Source: Lindgomyces ingoldianus (Eukaryota; Ascomycota; Dothideomycetes; Pleosporales; Lindgomycetaceae). From it: a DNA stretch of 64,000 nt. The stretch covers positions 664,051 through 728,050 of the forward strand of contig NW_022985187.1 of the NCBI RefSeq assembly GCF_010093535.1, written 5' to 3'. Of this stretch, positions 18,910 to 31,196 are shown in pieces. The notes beneath the pieces were generated by a model, which was given only the letters and a program-made list of their open reading frames with translations, was not told the origin of the DNA and did no database searches. The translations under genes were made by a program, and so were the position numbers. Within the stretch, counting starts at the first letter, position 1. Each line of letters opens with the position of its first letter.

Positions 18910-21769
18910 TCGCAGGGCTGCCTGTTACTTCAAGGTTTCGCTCACATCTTCACCATCCAACATCTTTTGGCCTCGTCATGTACCCTTCGGTTTTTGACAG
19001 CAAACGGCGAGCGAGTATCCAGATCGTTTATCCAGAGGAGGAGGGTCTTAAGTGGTCACACACATCTGCTCTCTTCTTTCTTCTTTCTTCGACAGACATC
19101 TTCTTGCATGGTCGGCCCCTGTATCAAAAGCTGGAGTAATATGGTTGGCATGGAGATTACGTGGTAATGGTGATGTCTCTTTCCTTTCATCCAGGGTCCA
19201 TAAGGCAAGGACCACGGATTCGGTTCGTCGACTGCATGCACCCACTAATGTCTCATCCACGATTATGCCTTGACTCAACAGCATGACAGTCTTGTATACA
19301 TAGATAGCTCGGCCATAAGAACTCCAACGTCATCGGCACGGCCAAGACCTGCCAGAGAGACTTGTTTCTCCCATTGATGTTGCGCCTGCATGCATCTGCC
19401 AATGCGAACGTTTGATTCCCCTCTGTCGTGCCTACTTATCCACAGAAGTAAAACACGCGCCATTTGGCAATCGAGGACCTAGAGGTTCGTGCGCACCGAA
19501 CCTGCCCACTCACACAATCTCTACGACGCCACATGCATACAAACTTCACAATACGTTTCACCCTCAGCCAAAAAGCACGCTGCAAATTCTGAATGGTCAC
19601 GCAATGTCTCCTAGCCGTGGCCAAGATTGTCCTATCCCTCTCACAACAAGCTGGTAAAGGAAATCGTCCCCAGAGCTCGCAATATCGAGATTTCAGGAGA
19701 GCATTAGATGCATTCAGTGATGGTACACACTGCCCCGGTCAGATTGTTTGGCGCTCTAGGTGACAGCTCAGCTCCACCGGTTCTCCACCACCGGCTCCCA
19801 ACGCTTCTCAGCTCTCGCGAGGTGCAATTGGAGACCCCGCTGCAGACAACGAAGTAAAACGGTGGTGGCGAGTCGTTGTGTCCGAATGCAGGAGCATGCA
19901 TACAAGCGCGAAGCGGTGCTTTTCCATGGCGTGGAAGAAGCAGAGAGGACGCTGGCATTTATTTGTCGTCTGAAAATTCCTTTTGCTCCCTAGATATTAG
20001 TGTGATCCTCTTCCCCTGCGTATCCTGTATCGCTCTCTGCCGCCTTGCAGTCTCGCTGTGGAGTCTGGACGCAGCAGCAGATGGGGAGAGCCGCTGCAGC
20101 TGCCCAACCAATGGAGACATTGTGGGACAACGACATTTTCGTGCTGTGTTGCTAAACATGGAAAGTCTAGACACGACTCAACAATCTTCTGTGCCGCAGT
20201 CCATTGTTACATGTATTGTCAGTTCTTCTGAAAGGCCCGCTCGTTCCATAACTGACCGCATAATCAGTTGGGACGCTGCAGGTAGCCAGATATTGGGGGG
20301 CCTTAGGCTAGTCTGTCTTACTCTCTAACATTCCATTTGTCCCTTTCGTTCGTGCTCAGTGTCTTGCAAGGCGTTGTCTTGCATAATGCGCCGTTAGCGC
20401 TTGTGCGAAAGATTCACACAAGTTTTTGATGCGAAATGAGCTGTTTGGACACATCATTATTCGTGGCTTGCGTACGCGCCTATCAAATTGAGAATCAGCA
20501 AAATCGTCGGGATGTTGAACCGCTGAATCGCTGATAGTTATCAAGGTTTTCTAGTCATGAAAGGAGCCGCGCTATTATAAGCTCTTCGACGGAATGATGA
20601 CTATTTTCACTAGAGAAATATTACTCTTGACGCCAAAGGACGGAGTACCTACTCTAAGGCTGGAGGTTGGAACAAGCTTTGATACGAGGAGTGGATCGTG
20701 TGATGAATATTGCTCGGAACGGCATATCATCAGGCCCCTTATTATGGTTGTGGGATGACGATGGCGAAATATTGTACATCCTAGACCTTACCCAGTGGGA
20801 GAAAGTAATCTTATATTGAATGAGTATATATCTGGCACAATTTGAGGGCTTCCCAACTAACACAGGACACACGGCGCGGGGTTTTAGTAGATGTTGGTTT
20901 GTCAACTTCCATCTCAACTCGTCCCCAAAGGAAATTGTTCATGAGCGGGTGACTAGAGGTTAAAGCTGCACTTTCGCGGTTTAAAATGCCTGGTTACGCC
21001 CTCATGGTACTATTCCCTCCTGTTTTGGTCCTACTATGGTCGCAGGGGTAAGTCCCGTTAGTAGCTTAACAAATATAATGAGCTCAACGTATCGCTTAAG
21101 TTTCTACTCCTTACAGTGGTTGGTTGGATTGGCAGGCCATCGTTTTCATCCCGTGGATATAGAATAAACGCACTACTTTGCCCCTGCGACCATAGCATGT
21201 TCCTCACTGCATGAGTACACATCCTAGAGAGGTTAGCGCTACACGTGCCCTCACATGTGAAAGTTTCCAAGGTTCTTGAAATGCTACTTAAGAGGCGACA
21301 GTTCCTCAAATGAAGGGTCTGCTCGGGCTCTCTAGGAGATTGCTCGCATACAAGGGACAGTTTCTTGCTAGTATCCATGCTGTTTATTAGCACCAAGCTA
21401 TGCTACACTGAGGTCTCAAAGCGCCACTACGCCTTTGCGTGCTTCTTCTCCTAAAATTACCTCACAACTTTCCTAGCTCTGTTATTGCGATTGGTTTTGC
21501 CTCCTGTCCATGCGTCCATGTTTGCACACAAGCTTTCTCACAATGCAGACGATGCTCTCCAACGCCACAAAGCCGGGGTGGCAGTTTCTTCCACATGAAT
21601 TTAAGCCAGGGATCTTCATCCGCGTATCCCGCTTCGGCAGCAAAACACCACACCTGGATATGCACCTGCATCACGTCAAACCCCTCTCTTTATATTCCTA
21701 CATTCTGCAATATCTACCTTTCAATCCTCCCTCCGGTTCTTCGACCACTTACTAGGTTGATGAACACGG
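18910..21769. other. Long gene-poor interval
   Basis: 2.9 kb in which all ORFs are under 151 codons, overlap each other and resemble no protein. No tRNA-like cloverleaf, tandem repeat or transposon end was recognised by eye. Confidence 0.5.
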
Positions 21770-21795
21770 ATGGCCCTGGAGGCAGCAGAGGCTGA
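21760..21795 (+). other. Short overlapping upstream ORF at transferase start
   Basis: An ATG at 21760 opens an 11-codon frame that stops at 21795, overlapping the proposed ATG 21770 of the next gene in another frame. If transcribed, it could lower initiation at 21770. Seen directly; effect inferred. Confidence 0.4.
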
Positions 21796-23248
21796 TATTC
21801 TCGGCCAATTTCTCCAAGACTTTCCGCCTGCTTTCATTTCTCTTTTCATATCTGGCACTCTGTTGTATTTTTGTCTATATGCTTTTGCGAGAGGGCGGAA
21901 GATAGTCTTTGTTGGCTTATCAGTTCCTACATTATTGCTATTCTGGGCGAGTACGTATGTGACGGTCAGATGTGCGGCTTTCAGGGCGTTGTTGAATTTT
22001 GCAGGTATGGAATTGCTTTTCTTGATCTTGTTGCTTTTTGTGAATCGTCTTCTCTTCTAAGACATTTCTTTCAATAGTTATTCTTCATACAGGATTTCTC
22101 TCTGCACATGCGGGGAGATAAGAAGCCTCACTGTTTGGTTAAACATGAGAATCGTAACTGGCATAGCGCATAGAAGTTCTTCGCTACCGGCTTCTTCATC
22201 GTGCCTATGTCTCCTCTTTTTGTTCCCTTTGTTGCTTGGATTGGATTCCCAAAATTTCGGATACGATAGTCGGGAAATGAAGAGACTAACGATGCACTTC
22301 CCGACTTCTTGTCCCCAATCTGGAACAGCAGTGTCCCTTACTTGTCAACACCAATACACAACATTGCATTCTTGACGTAGTCCACGGCTTTACCTTCCTA
22401 TACATGGCAAGCCAAGCTAATAACGAACAGTCGCTGTAGCCACAATGAAGCTCCTCGACCTCCACATCCTCTCCCTCACTAACTCGATCCCACAATATAC
22501 CTCCGGCCTTCCTCTCCGGCCCTCCCATCATGCCCTCATCCTCCTCACCGAACTTCGCTACGAATCCTTCACGCCAAACCCAATCCGCCATGCACCACCA
22601 CCAAAACTCCCATTCCCTAACTCACTGCAGAACCGCCAACATTTCTACTCCGAGCACGTCCAGCTACTCCTCCATCTAGCGGGCTTCATCATTCTCCAAT
22701 CTGGGCCTCAATATCCTCCCATCAAAGCGCTTGGCATCCTCTTCACCATCTACATAATCTGGACTTCGATCCAACTCCTAGTCCGCTATCGCACTTCGCC
22801 GCCATTATTTGGCCCGATCTACCTCGCCCACAGCCTAGCGACTTTTTGGACAGAGACATGGCATAATGCTTTCGCTTCGCCGTGCCTCAGTCTTGCATAC
22901 AAGCCTACACTCTCCCTCCTCACCGCTCTCCGCTTCCCTCGCTCCTTTTCAAGGGCCGCCGCCGTGGTAGCCTCGTTCTCGCTGATGGCAGCTTTCCATG
23001 TATATGCACTGGCTCCGTTGTTGAGTGACGAGGGAAGGAAACGGGTTGCCTTGTTCTTTGTTGGGAACGGCGTGCTTACAGTACTAGAGGTTGCCGTTTG
23101 GGGGAAGAGGAGGCACTGGGTGAGAGCGGTGGTGGCTTGGGTTGTGGAACTAGTGCTTGCCAGCTGGGTGGTGCAAGCTGTGGAGGTGGCGGATGGGGTG
23201 TTGGAGGCAGATTGGCGGGGCCTTTGTAAGGGTAGAACAGGTGGATGA
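21770..23248 (+). CDS. Wax-synthase/MBOAT-like membrane acyltransferase
   Basis: Proposed exons 21770..22004 and 22431..23248 (350 residues). The join RALLNF|AVAVATMKLLDLH keeps frame, with donor GTATGG and acceptor CGAACAG after a GCTAATAAC branch point. The intron would be 426 bp, unusually long here, so a small middle exon may have been missed. About eight hydrophobic segments are present. The segment FGPIYLAHSLATFWTETWHNAF resembles the conserved FW..RWH block of the fungal wax synthase domain (MBOAT_2), an integral ER-type O-acyltransferase family. Many fungal members act in secondary metabolism; no biosynthetic cluster is seen around this one. Substrate unknown. A GC-rich, Val/Trp-rich C-terminus ends at TGA 23248. 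Confidence 0.7.
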
Positions 23249-23540
23249 GCAAGTGAAGTGAAAAGGTTATTTAATATACTACAAATAAAATGGCTCTTTT
23301 TGTGTAGTTGGCTTCCTCAAGGTTATCCATGTCGTGCAAGCGGGAATTGATCAAATAAATAGCTGGTACGAACTTCACTGGCTCTGGAAGGGGTTTCCTC
23401 TAAGGTGCTGACCCTTTCGCAACATTCAGCCAGAACCACTATACAGCATGGAGCGGAGGGGTCCATGCGAACACTTGGAATCTTCGAGGAGGATTCGCCA
23501 CATACTCGTGAAGCCGACAACTCTATCTTTCTTTCGGCCT

Positions 23541-25371
23541 TTATATCCTCGCCACCTTATCAAATGTAAACAACCCTCTTCCCTTCCTTTCTGAATCTTG
23601 CCTCACCCAACCCGACTTTCCCACAATCTCTCCCGCCCCGCTTGCCATCTGTCGTAATGTGGCCTCATCGCCATGGTTCGCCAGAAACCTCTTTCCGTTG
23701 CATTTCAGCCGGCCGATGATATATCCTCGCAGAGGTGAGCCATCGCGGTTGAATTCCGCGGTATACGTCTATTCATTGTCAGCAATCGACATGCTTCTGT
23801 ACCCTCAAACAGCTTCAAAATCAGCTCAACGTACCTCAACAACAGCTTCCCCCACCGCTTTCTCACCCACCACTAACTCCGGACTCGCCACATCCACAAT
23901 CTCCTTCGGTAACGGGTTCTCCTCTGGATATACACCGTCTCTTCTCGGAGTCTTAGACAACACAACAACATGCTGATAACTCAAGACCCCTCCATTCGCA
24001 AGCACCAACCCCTTCCCACCTTTCCCATCTCTCAACTGCCTTGTCATCTCTGTCAAAGCATGCATACTATAGTTATTACCCGCACCCCCGAAACTCGTCA
24101 AACCGCCTAACAACGTAAGCTTCTCACCATCGCTCGGCGAAAGGCCTAGGTGGTGCGCTGCTAGTTTCGGGACGATGGGGAAACAGGAGTAAAAGTCGTA
24201 AAGATCGATCTCGGATTTTGTGGTACCGGAGACGCGGAGTGCGGCGTCGATGGAGTGGGATATACTGGGTGAGGAATGGAAATTAGGGCGGTTCCAGAAG
24301 TCGTCTGAGTCTTTGGTTCCCGCTCCGCCGAGAGGATATATCCATTTTGATTCGGGGATGGAGAGGCTGCGGGCGTGTGAAACGGACGTGAGGATACAGG
24401 CACTGGCGAGGTTGACTGTGTTGAATGCGTTCATGAGGAGAGGGTCTGTGGATTCGTATTAGCAAGGCAGCCTAATTTGTAGCAAAAGGGGAGTCGAAGT
24501 AGAAAGGGATGTTATACAAGGAAAACAAATCATTCTATTCTTCTTCGTCACAGTCCCAATACTCTTCCCATCATCCCTCTTACCAGAATTCCATGCATAG
24601 ACATTCCCTTCAGCAACCTCACTAAACCGCGCATACAGCCTCACACTCTCCTCATGATTCTCCTTCAAGCTCTGGCCCCGATGTGCTCGCAATCCGTTCT
24701 CGTAAAGCGGATAGACGTGAATAGGAGCACCGATGTCGTGGGTTGCGCCGAGATCTGGGACGGAGTGAGTACTCGAGAGTTCGAACCAGAGAGAGGAGAT
24801 CATACTGTCTCCGAGGGAACGGCCCGTGGGCGTGAAAACTGAGTCGACCGTTTCGGAGGGAGGCGTCCAGTTTGGCGGGGGTAGTTTTTTGGCGGCTGCG
24901 CAGGCGGATACTGAAGTTTATCAGTACTCTGCTTGGGGCCACATATCCAAGATCCGTGAAATGGAAGAGCATATGGAGCAAAGGAAATGTTCACGCACGT
25001 GATGCTAAAGCCTCACCTCCCGTAACCACCGCCATCGTTGCCTCCCCCCTCGCAATCCTCCTTGCAGCCTCATCAAACAGCTTTGCTGGTTGATTTCCTC
25101 CGTGTTCAGAATAATATCTATGTTTCGGTTTCACATTCAACTTCTCAGCCAAGAGGCCTGGAAGATCTGGATACGGCCATGTCCACGTCCTGACAACATC
25201 TATGCTATCGACGCTCGACTGTAGCTTTGATGCGTTTGGGCATTGTGCATCCTGTATGGCAGCTAGGATTGCTTCGTACATCAATTGTGCGGGTTCTTTT
25301 GCATCTTCGATTTTGTTAGAGCGGTTTTTGATGTCGCCAACGCCGATGACGATTGGAGTCTCCAGAGCCAT
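23541..25371 (-). CDS. Thiolase-like acetyl-CoA acetyltransferase family protein
   Basis: Exons complement(24999..25371), (24518..24910), (23835..24445), (23541..23768) give 534 residues; introns are 88, 72 and 66 bp and all keep frame. The start MALETPIVIGVGDIKNRS is the first ATG. Thiolase-superfamily features are visible: GGNQPAKLFDEAARRIARGE, VVTGGEALAS, a central DLYDFYSCFPIVPKLAAHHL block, a Gly-rich GGLTSFGGAGNNYSMHALTE loop and NGGVLSYQHVVVLS. The last about 90 residues (YTAEFNRDGSPLRGYIIGR to FTFDKVARI) look like the OB-fold extension of type-1 thiolase-like proteins. Such proteins are often peroxisomal or cytosolic acyl-CoA enzymes; no clear PTS1 ends this one. The acceptor of intron 1 could be 15 nt further in without changing frame. 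Substrate not known. Confidence 0.85.
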
Positions 25372-26190
25372 GACGGAAGGCTTTGAAAAGTGAGGATGGA
25401 GATATTTAAAAAGAGATATTAGAAACAATGGTAATTACGGGAAGAAGCGTTATAATTTAAATAGGTCGTAATTGAAGAGCGGTTCCCCATTTCTGAGAGT
25501 CATGGTTGGCATGAGGAGGTTGTGTCACTGAATAGCCGAGGTTCTTACTCAAAACAGCAAACCACAAACAAAAGCGTTATACGATCTGAAAGAACAGCGA
25601 GAGCTGGGGCGTCCAAGGGTTTACAAACTGCTAAGTAGGAACACGTTATCCTCACAGGATTCTATTCACAGCTACAGCCGGAACTTTTCCTATATACTCC
25701 ATCCAAACCTAGACCAGATATCGCTCGGCCATGCCATCGTGCTACCCTATTCACCTAATAACCCCTCCAATACTATTAACACCAGACAGAGCCCGTCCTC
25801 AGCGGTCTGCCCCCAGCACACCGGCACCGGTATTATATTAGAAATGAACAGAAGTTACGCATCATCAATACACGTCCAATAGCAACCTTATCAATCACCC
25901 CCAAACATGCAAAATAAACAAAGGAAATGGTTGTGGAGAATGAAAGGAGAATGCCTAGCCATGCGCCAGGCAGGAGAATTTGAGGTTTTGTCGAAGTTTG
26001 TGGTAAGAAATGAAGAACCAAACCGACCTCAAGCAGGCCCAAAAAGAAACCCCCCGCGGACCTCTTGGGTATATGCAATTCGATAGATCCAAATGAAGAA
26101 ACCGAGGACGCCTTCGCCAGAAGAAAGCAGGATATCGTGAGGACATGTACATTGATGTTGATTTTTGTAACCATAGTACGACAGCCAAGT
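25372..26190. other. Intergenic with one weak hydrophobic ORF
   Basis: Left part is upstream of the thiolase-like gene; right part is 3' flank of the Sel1 gene. A 113-codon minus-strand ORF (25833-26174, from ATG) has two hydrophobic stretches but starts 17 bp after the Sel1 gene stop, inside its expected 3' UTR. I do not call it a gene. Confidence 0.4.
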
Positions 26191-28412
26191 CTAAGTTGTG
26201 CTCTTCTTGCGCCCGAAGATGGTCCTCGTTCGACTCTTGTCGCGAGGCTTTTTCTCCGAAGGATCTTTCTTGACAGAACGGCCAGAGCGGACAGATCGAG
26301 AGTCGGAGACAGTGGAGCCGTCGTCCATGTACTTGTCTTTGTAGATCCTAAAATGTGTCGTCAGCAGACGTTAGGCGTCTTATCACTCAACCACACTCAC
26401 CAACTGTTGCCGATCATGCTGATTCCTTTCGCCTCCGCTGCCCTATAGAATTTGGCAGCCTTTTTCATGTCCTTTTTGCAGCCAACCCCCTCTGCATAAC
26501 AATAGCCTGTTTCGGCCAAGGCATCCGCATCGCCCCAGTTTCCTGCAATTTCGTAACAACGCAGTGCTAGTGATTTTTCTTGTGCAGCACCCCAACCATT
26601 CATGTAGCACTTTCCGAGCTCATAAATAGCAACGGCATACTGAGCTCTATGTCGGTTTCGCTTTGCAAGATCAGTTGGGTTGCCATGTTTCTTCTGGTCC
26701 TCGTCATCTGCCACTTCCAATTGTCCGGAATCAACAGCTCGGCGGAGCCACTGCATTCCTTCGGCCTTGTTTTCACGCATTCCCCAGCCATGGCGACATG
26801 CAAGACCGTACCAGAACATCCCCTCAGCAAGACCAGCGCGAGCGGCAAGACGGAGGTGATAGGTTGATTTTGTGAATTCGCCAGCCTCGTGAAACTCAAT
26901 GCCCTTATCACAGTGCTCTTGGGCTGTCACCTCAGCGGATCCTGAAGGTCGAGCGCGGATGGTACTGTTACTTGAGGTAAGGGAAGGCGCTCCACGTTCC
27001 ATGGAGGTGCTCCGAGTGGGCGTCTGTTCGGGCTGTGTGCGTGGCTGGTCCATGGAGTGAGGAGGGGAAGGAGGAGACGAAGGTCTCGCAGATTTGGCTT
27101 GGCCATTGCCTTGCTTAGGCTGATCCCAGCTGATCTGGCTGTTTAGAAAGTCCTCAATACCAATAGATTGACGGTCCAATGTCCGTCCTCGGGGCAAGCT
27201 GAACTTGGAATAGGTGTATGTAGGAGCTTGATTTATGGAGTAATCAGTTGACCGACGAAAGTCCTCGCTGGTCATGCTGACCGGAGTGTGAACAAGGTCA
27301 TTGGTATAGTTGGTAATTGGGCTGTCCCCAGAGTCTTGACGGCGGGGTAGGCTGTCAAAGGAGGGTCTCATGAAAGCGCTCTCATCGGAAGCCTGCCGTG
27401 ATGGGCCATCCGTGCATGATCTTACATCCAAGGATGGCCTGCTAGCGCTGCTCATCGGTCGAGAGAAGTTGAATGCCGGGCGAGGAAGCTGGGAACCGCC
27501 GGCAGAATATTCAGAAGACAACGAAGGAGAACGAGGAATCGAAGAGTTCGATAAAGGTGTGAAAGGGGAATGGGACCTGGATAAGCTGGAGCTGGGTGAC
27601 AAATTCCGCGCTTGCAGAGAGTCGTAGGATCCTCCCAATGACATATTCTCCACCTCGTCAGAGCTATCCTCGGGCACAGCTCGTATGCTGGGGGATATCT
27701 TCGGAGACCGAAGAGACCCAGGTGACCTCGGAGGAGCCAGTCCTGCTTGTCGAACAGAGAGCGAGTCTAAAGACTGCTTCCTCTGCCCAACGAGGAACGG
27801 TCGAGGCCCGCTGTTGGAACGAGGCATGTGGGGAGAGATTGGGGTAGCTTCCTGCAACCCTATTCGCGGTTCCACAGGTTCTGGAGACTGGGTCCTTGGG
27901 AAGGGGAAGTAGTCTTGCTGCGGCGGGGTGTTGGTGAGTCTCGCCTCCCCGATTGGGGAGAGATGGTTTCGATAGGGAAGGGGGTGCTCATAGTGAGGCT
28001 CGTCGCCACCGAATTGCGGGTAGAAAGACTTGTGTCGGTCCTGCGATACATGCTCTTGGGCCTGGGGGCTGTGCTGCTGGCGCGGACTGCGGGGAGCGAG
28101 TTCGTCGCTTGGTGAATTGACGGTCGAGTTCGTAAGCGAGGAGAAGTATCCAGAGCGGTTCCCAAATTCATTCTGGATCGTGAGCGGCGCCAACCGGCTC
28201 ATGCGTCGGCCCGCCTTGTTCTCCTGTTCGAATCGCTTTGCCAGCAGCCGGCCTTGAAGCGCGAGCGCATCGAGGGGCGAGAGGGCAGGTGGGACCTCGC
28301 CGGCCTTGGGAGAGGGCAGGTCGCCTAGGGACAGATTGCTCGCGCTGCGGAGAGGGTCAAAGGAATTGGAGCGGAATTCCAGGCCTCCTGGGCGATCTGG
28401 CCGGTTAACCAT
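26191..28412 (-). CDS. Sel1-repeat protein, Nif1/Dsf2-like
   Basis: Exons complement(26401..28412) and complement(26191..26347), intron 53 bp (GTGAGT/TTTTAG), total 722 residues. Residues 1 to about 490 are disordered, rich in Ser/Pro/Arg. From about 495 a run of Sel1-like repeats appears: CDKGIEFHEAGEFTKSTYHL, AARAGLAEGMFWYGLACRHG, QYAVAIYELGKCYMNGWGA and ALAETGYCYAEGVGCKKDMK. The second exon adds a short basic tail (VKKDPSEKKPRDKSRTRTIF) ending in KKSTT. This layout fits ascomycete relatives of fission-yeast mitotic inhibitor Nif1 and budding-yeast Dsf2, which are also related to chitin-synthase activators of the Skt5/Chs4 group. A scaffold or regulatory role in cell cycle or septation is inferred from family only. 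Confidence 0.8.
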
Positions 28413-28633
28413 AGTGAATGAAGTGTAAAAACTGAAGATGCGGTCTCAGTGGGGGTATCTCATAAAGTCGGGGCTGTCGGTCGGGAGACGATCTCGTGTC
28501 GTCATGCGTGGGCAGTGAAACGCAGAGCTATCGAGGCAAAAGTCGAGGGGTTATGCGCGGGTGGGCGACCGCAGATTTCATAGGGGAGGGTGTCGAGGAA
28601 CGAGTGCTGGAACAATGGAATCCCGGGGGGGGG
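28413..28633. promoter_or_regulatory. Upstream region of Sel1 gene, cut by gap
   Basis: The first 220 bp upstream of the Nif1/Dsf2-like ATG end in nine G just before a block of N. Promoter content beyond this is unknown. Confidence 0.4.
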
Positions 28634-28696
28634 NNNNNNNNNNNNNNNNNNNNNNNNNNNNNNNNNNNNNNNNNNNNNNNNNNGGGGGGGGGGGGG
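28625..28696. other. Scaffold gap of 50 N flanked by poly-G
   Basis: Bases 28634-28683 are N. They are flanked by nine G on the left and thirteen G on the right. A homopolymer on both sides suggests either a long G tract where assembly broke or an artefact of poly-G read ends. True length is unknown. Confidence 0.95.
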
Positions 28697-29668
28697 CTGT
28701 GGCAAAGGCGCGCTTGGTTGTTGCTGTCGTGTGCTGAAGAGTGAACGAACGGCAGGTGCGCGCCCGATGAGGCAACGGCAACCTCAAGTGAAGGACAGGA
28801 GCACACACGCACACGCAGGAGCGACGGGAGAGGGAAACTGAGGGAGAGGTGTGCGCATGGAAGACTCGGAGCCCTGGAGAGCGCAGCGCAGTGAGCTGGC
28901 CTCCTCTTGCCCCAGGTCTCTGTTCGTTTTCGGTTTCCCCTGATGTCTTGGCGGCGACAGGGCTCGCGGAACGCCGTTACAGCTGCGTGTGAGGGGGCCA
29001 TTCACCAATCACAACCCCCGCTTGCCCCGGACCTGCATCCCCTTCGCTTTTCCCGCTGCCATCAGCTGCACCTTTGCGCGAAGAATAAACATTTCCACCA
29101 GGCACACAACCACCAAACCACCGCATTTCAAAAAGCAGCGAATGCGCGGCCGGAGTGGACGCCCAAGGCTACCGCGACACCTTTCGCAATAGCAAGTGGC
29201 GTCGCAGAGCGGCAAGTCTCGGCTGATGTTCCCGTTTTAGAACTCACAGGCAGGTGACCCGATGATGCACGTCTTGCCTCGTTGGTGGAGCCGCCCGACG
29301 CAAATCACCACCTCCAGAAGCCCTTCGCCCATGACTACCACAGCTGCACCCCCTCAGTCTGCGGCGAACCACTGTTCTCGCCCGCTTCTAGGCGTAATGA
29401 GTGGAATCTCTCTGCTATTTCTGTTCGTATGTACATATATATATATATACTGCAGAACCTCACATTGATCGGAGAATCATCGTGGGCTGCATTTACAGTC
29501 GACTCCTCAAATAAAAATAACCCGGTCAGACCTCTAGTCGCCAAGATGCACGCTACTCTGACCCTGCCCTGACCGTTTCCTGCCAATTTACGAGCCTCGA
29601 ATCGTGTCCTGCCAAACGGCAACGGCTGTGTCCGCTAAGTTGACAGTCGGCTCGGAAATTCCACCTCA
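28697..29668. other. Intergenic with (TA)n microsatellite
   Basis: No gene recognised. A short TA dinucleotide tract lies at about 29435-29449. Right end is the 3' flank of the DUF1776 gene. Confidence 0.5.
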
Positions 29669-31196
29669 TCAAACTGTCGTCTCAACCTTCTCCCATGACT
29701 GCACACTGTCCTCCAGCTGTGGAGCGGCCACTTCATTCAAGGATACTCGCTGTATTCCTAACATCATCCCAACCAAACCACCCGGCACCCAATTTCCTAC
29801 GATATCATAGGTCACGCTTCCTCTGCCTACTCGCCACACCCGCCGTGGATGCTTCTGCGTGAGTGCGTCAAAAACGGCGTTGTGCAGCTCTCGCAACGAG
29901 CTGCCCGTGCTGCTTGACTGGCTGAAGAGCCCTCTGCTGCGAGCCACGCGACTCTGGTTGACGTAGTTGGCTGCATAAAGCGCCCGTGCCGTCGTTGGCC
30001 ACAGATTCGTCTTTGGACCGGCGATGGACTGAAGATGCTGTTTCCCTCCCACACTACTGCAATCAAACGTCCCCAGTTTGAATTGACAAACATCGATTCC
30101 TAGCGTGCCAAGCTCTCCCCGAAGAGACGCCGTGAACCCTTCCAGGGCGCTAACAATCGTGGTTTCGACGCTGTGAAACGGCGGTCGCAGTGACGCAACG
30201 ATACTTGGTGTAAGCATCAAGACGCGCGCTTTGAACTCGCAAATTGTTGGTAGGAACGCTTGTGCTACTGCAACTGTGTTGAGCACTTTTGCATTCAATG
30301 CATCCGACCACAACTCTGGAGCAATCGTTTCGATGGGGCCAGATGGGAATACCAGGTCGGGTACTAGCACCAGTCCTCCAAAATGTAGGTTGTGTGGAGA
30401 TGCGCCTGAGAATGCGATATGAGGCCTTAATAGTAGGTTGTTGAAGCGCTCCATTGCTTCTTGAGTACCAAGTACATTGGAGACATCCAAATGCAGCGGT
30501 CTGACATCGACTCTCGATTCGCCGTGCACCTGCTGTTCTTCTTCGACATCCGAGCAGACAATGTAAACGATGAACCCACGGCGTTCAAGGTCTAGCGATA
30601 TCGACTTCGTCATGGGAGAGCACGGCGGGCCAGCCACCACAATGACCTCTCTCCTCGCACCATTGCTGGCTCTCCGTGCCCGCCGTTTCCTTGTGTGCTT
30701 CCTCCTCTCCCTCATCAGCAAGTATCCACCTGTCCCAAAAAACGCAGCGATGGCAGCGGTTAGCGCCCGGTTCCGTGAAACCCAGTCTTGCAGGCGGTGC
30801 ACATATGTGGCGGACGCTGGAAGCGGGGGCGGGGATGGAGGAGCAGGCCGGGCATATTCAGGAAGCCAGTTCTCGGGCACACTTCTTTTGATGTAGGAAG
30901 CCACGGAAGCAAAATGTCGGTCGCTTGCGTCCCATATATTGCCTGTAAAATGCCTGATGTCGCTCGAATACTCTGCTAGCTTTCTAGTACTTTAGCACAT
31001 ATCAAGGAACATAAAAGGAGATTTAATCTCTTAAACTTTTGCTGGGTTCAAGGAGATTGCAACGGGATGCGAACATGTGTCATGCATTCGCCGCCAGAGG
31101 CCAACCCTTGGAGGAGACACAGCAAAAGAAACCAACGCGATAAAGAAACAGAGGCAAACTTACCACATCGAGGAAGTGCTGGTCGTCGCTCGTCAT
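29669..31196 (-). CDS. DUF1776 family protein (short-chain-dehydrogenase-like, membrane)
   Basis: Exons complement(31164..31196) and complement(29669..30979), 447 residues. The first exon is only 33 nt and encodes MTSDDQHFLDV, the N-terminal signature I associate with fungal DUF1776 proteins; it ends in a perfect GTAAGT donor. A 184-bp intron ends at CTAGAAAG, which restores the frame LAEYSSDIRHFTGNIWDASD. One hydrophobic segment (TAAIAAFFGTGGYLLM) is followed by a basic stretch (RRKHTRKRRARRA). A degenerate Rossmann-type domain follows: EVIVVAGPPCSPMTKSISLD, HLDVSNVLGTQEAMERFNN and a helix after VLMLTPSIVASLRPP. The usual SDR Tyr-x3-Lys pair is not obvious, so catalysis is doubtful. Without the first exon the frame would begin at a GTG, supporting the split model. 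Confidence 0.8.

Noticed and set aside
25833..26174. 113-codon hydrophobic ORF on the minus strand
   Set aside because: Lies in the expected 3' UTR of the Sel1 gene, 17 bp after its stop; no recognised family. Cannot be fully excluded.
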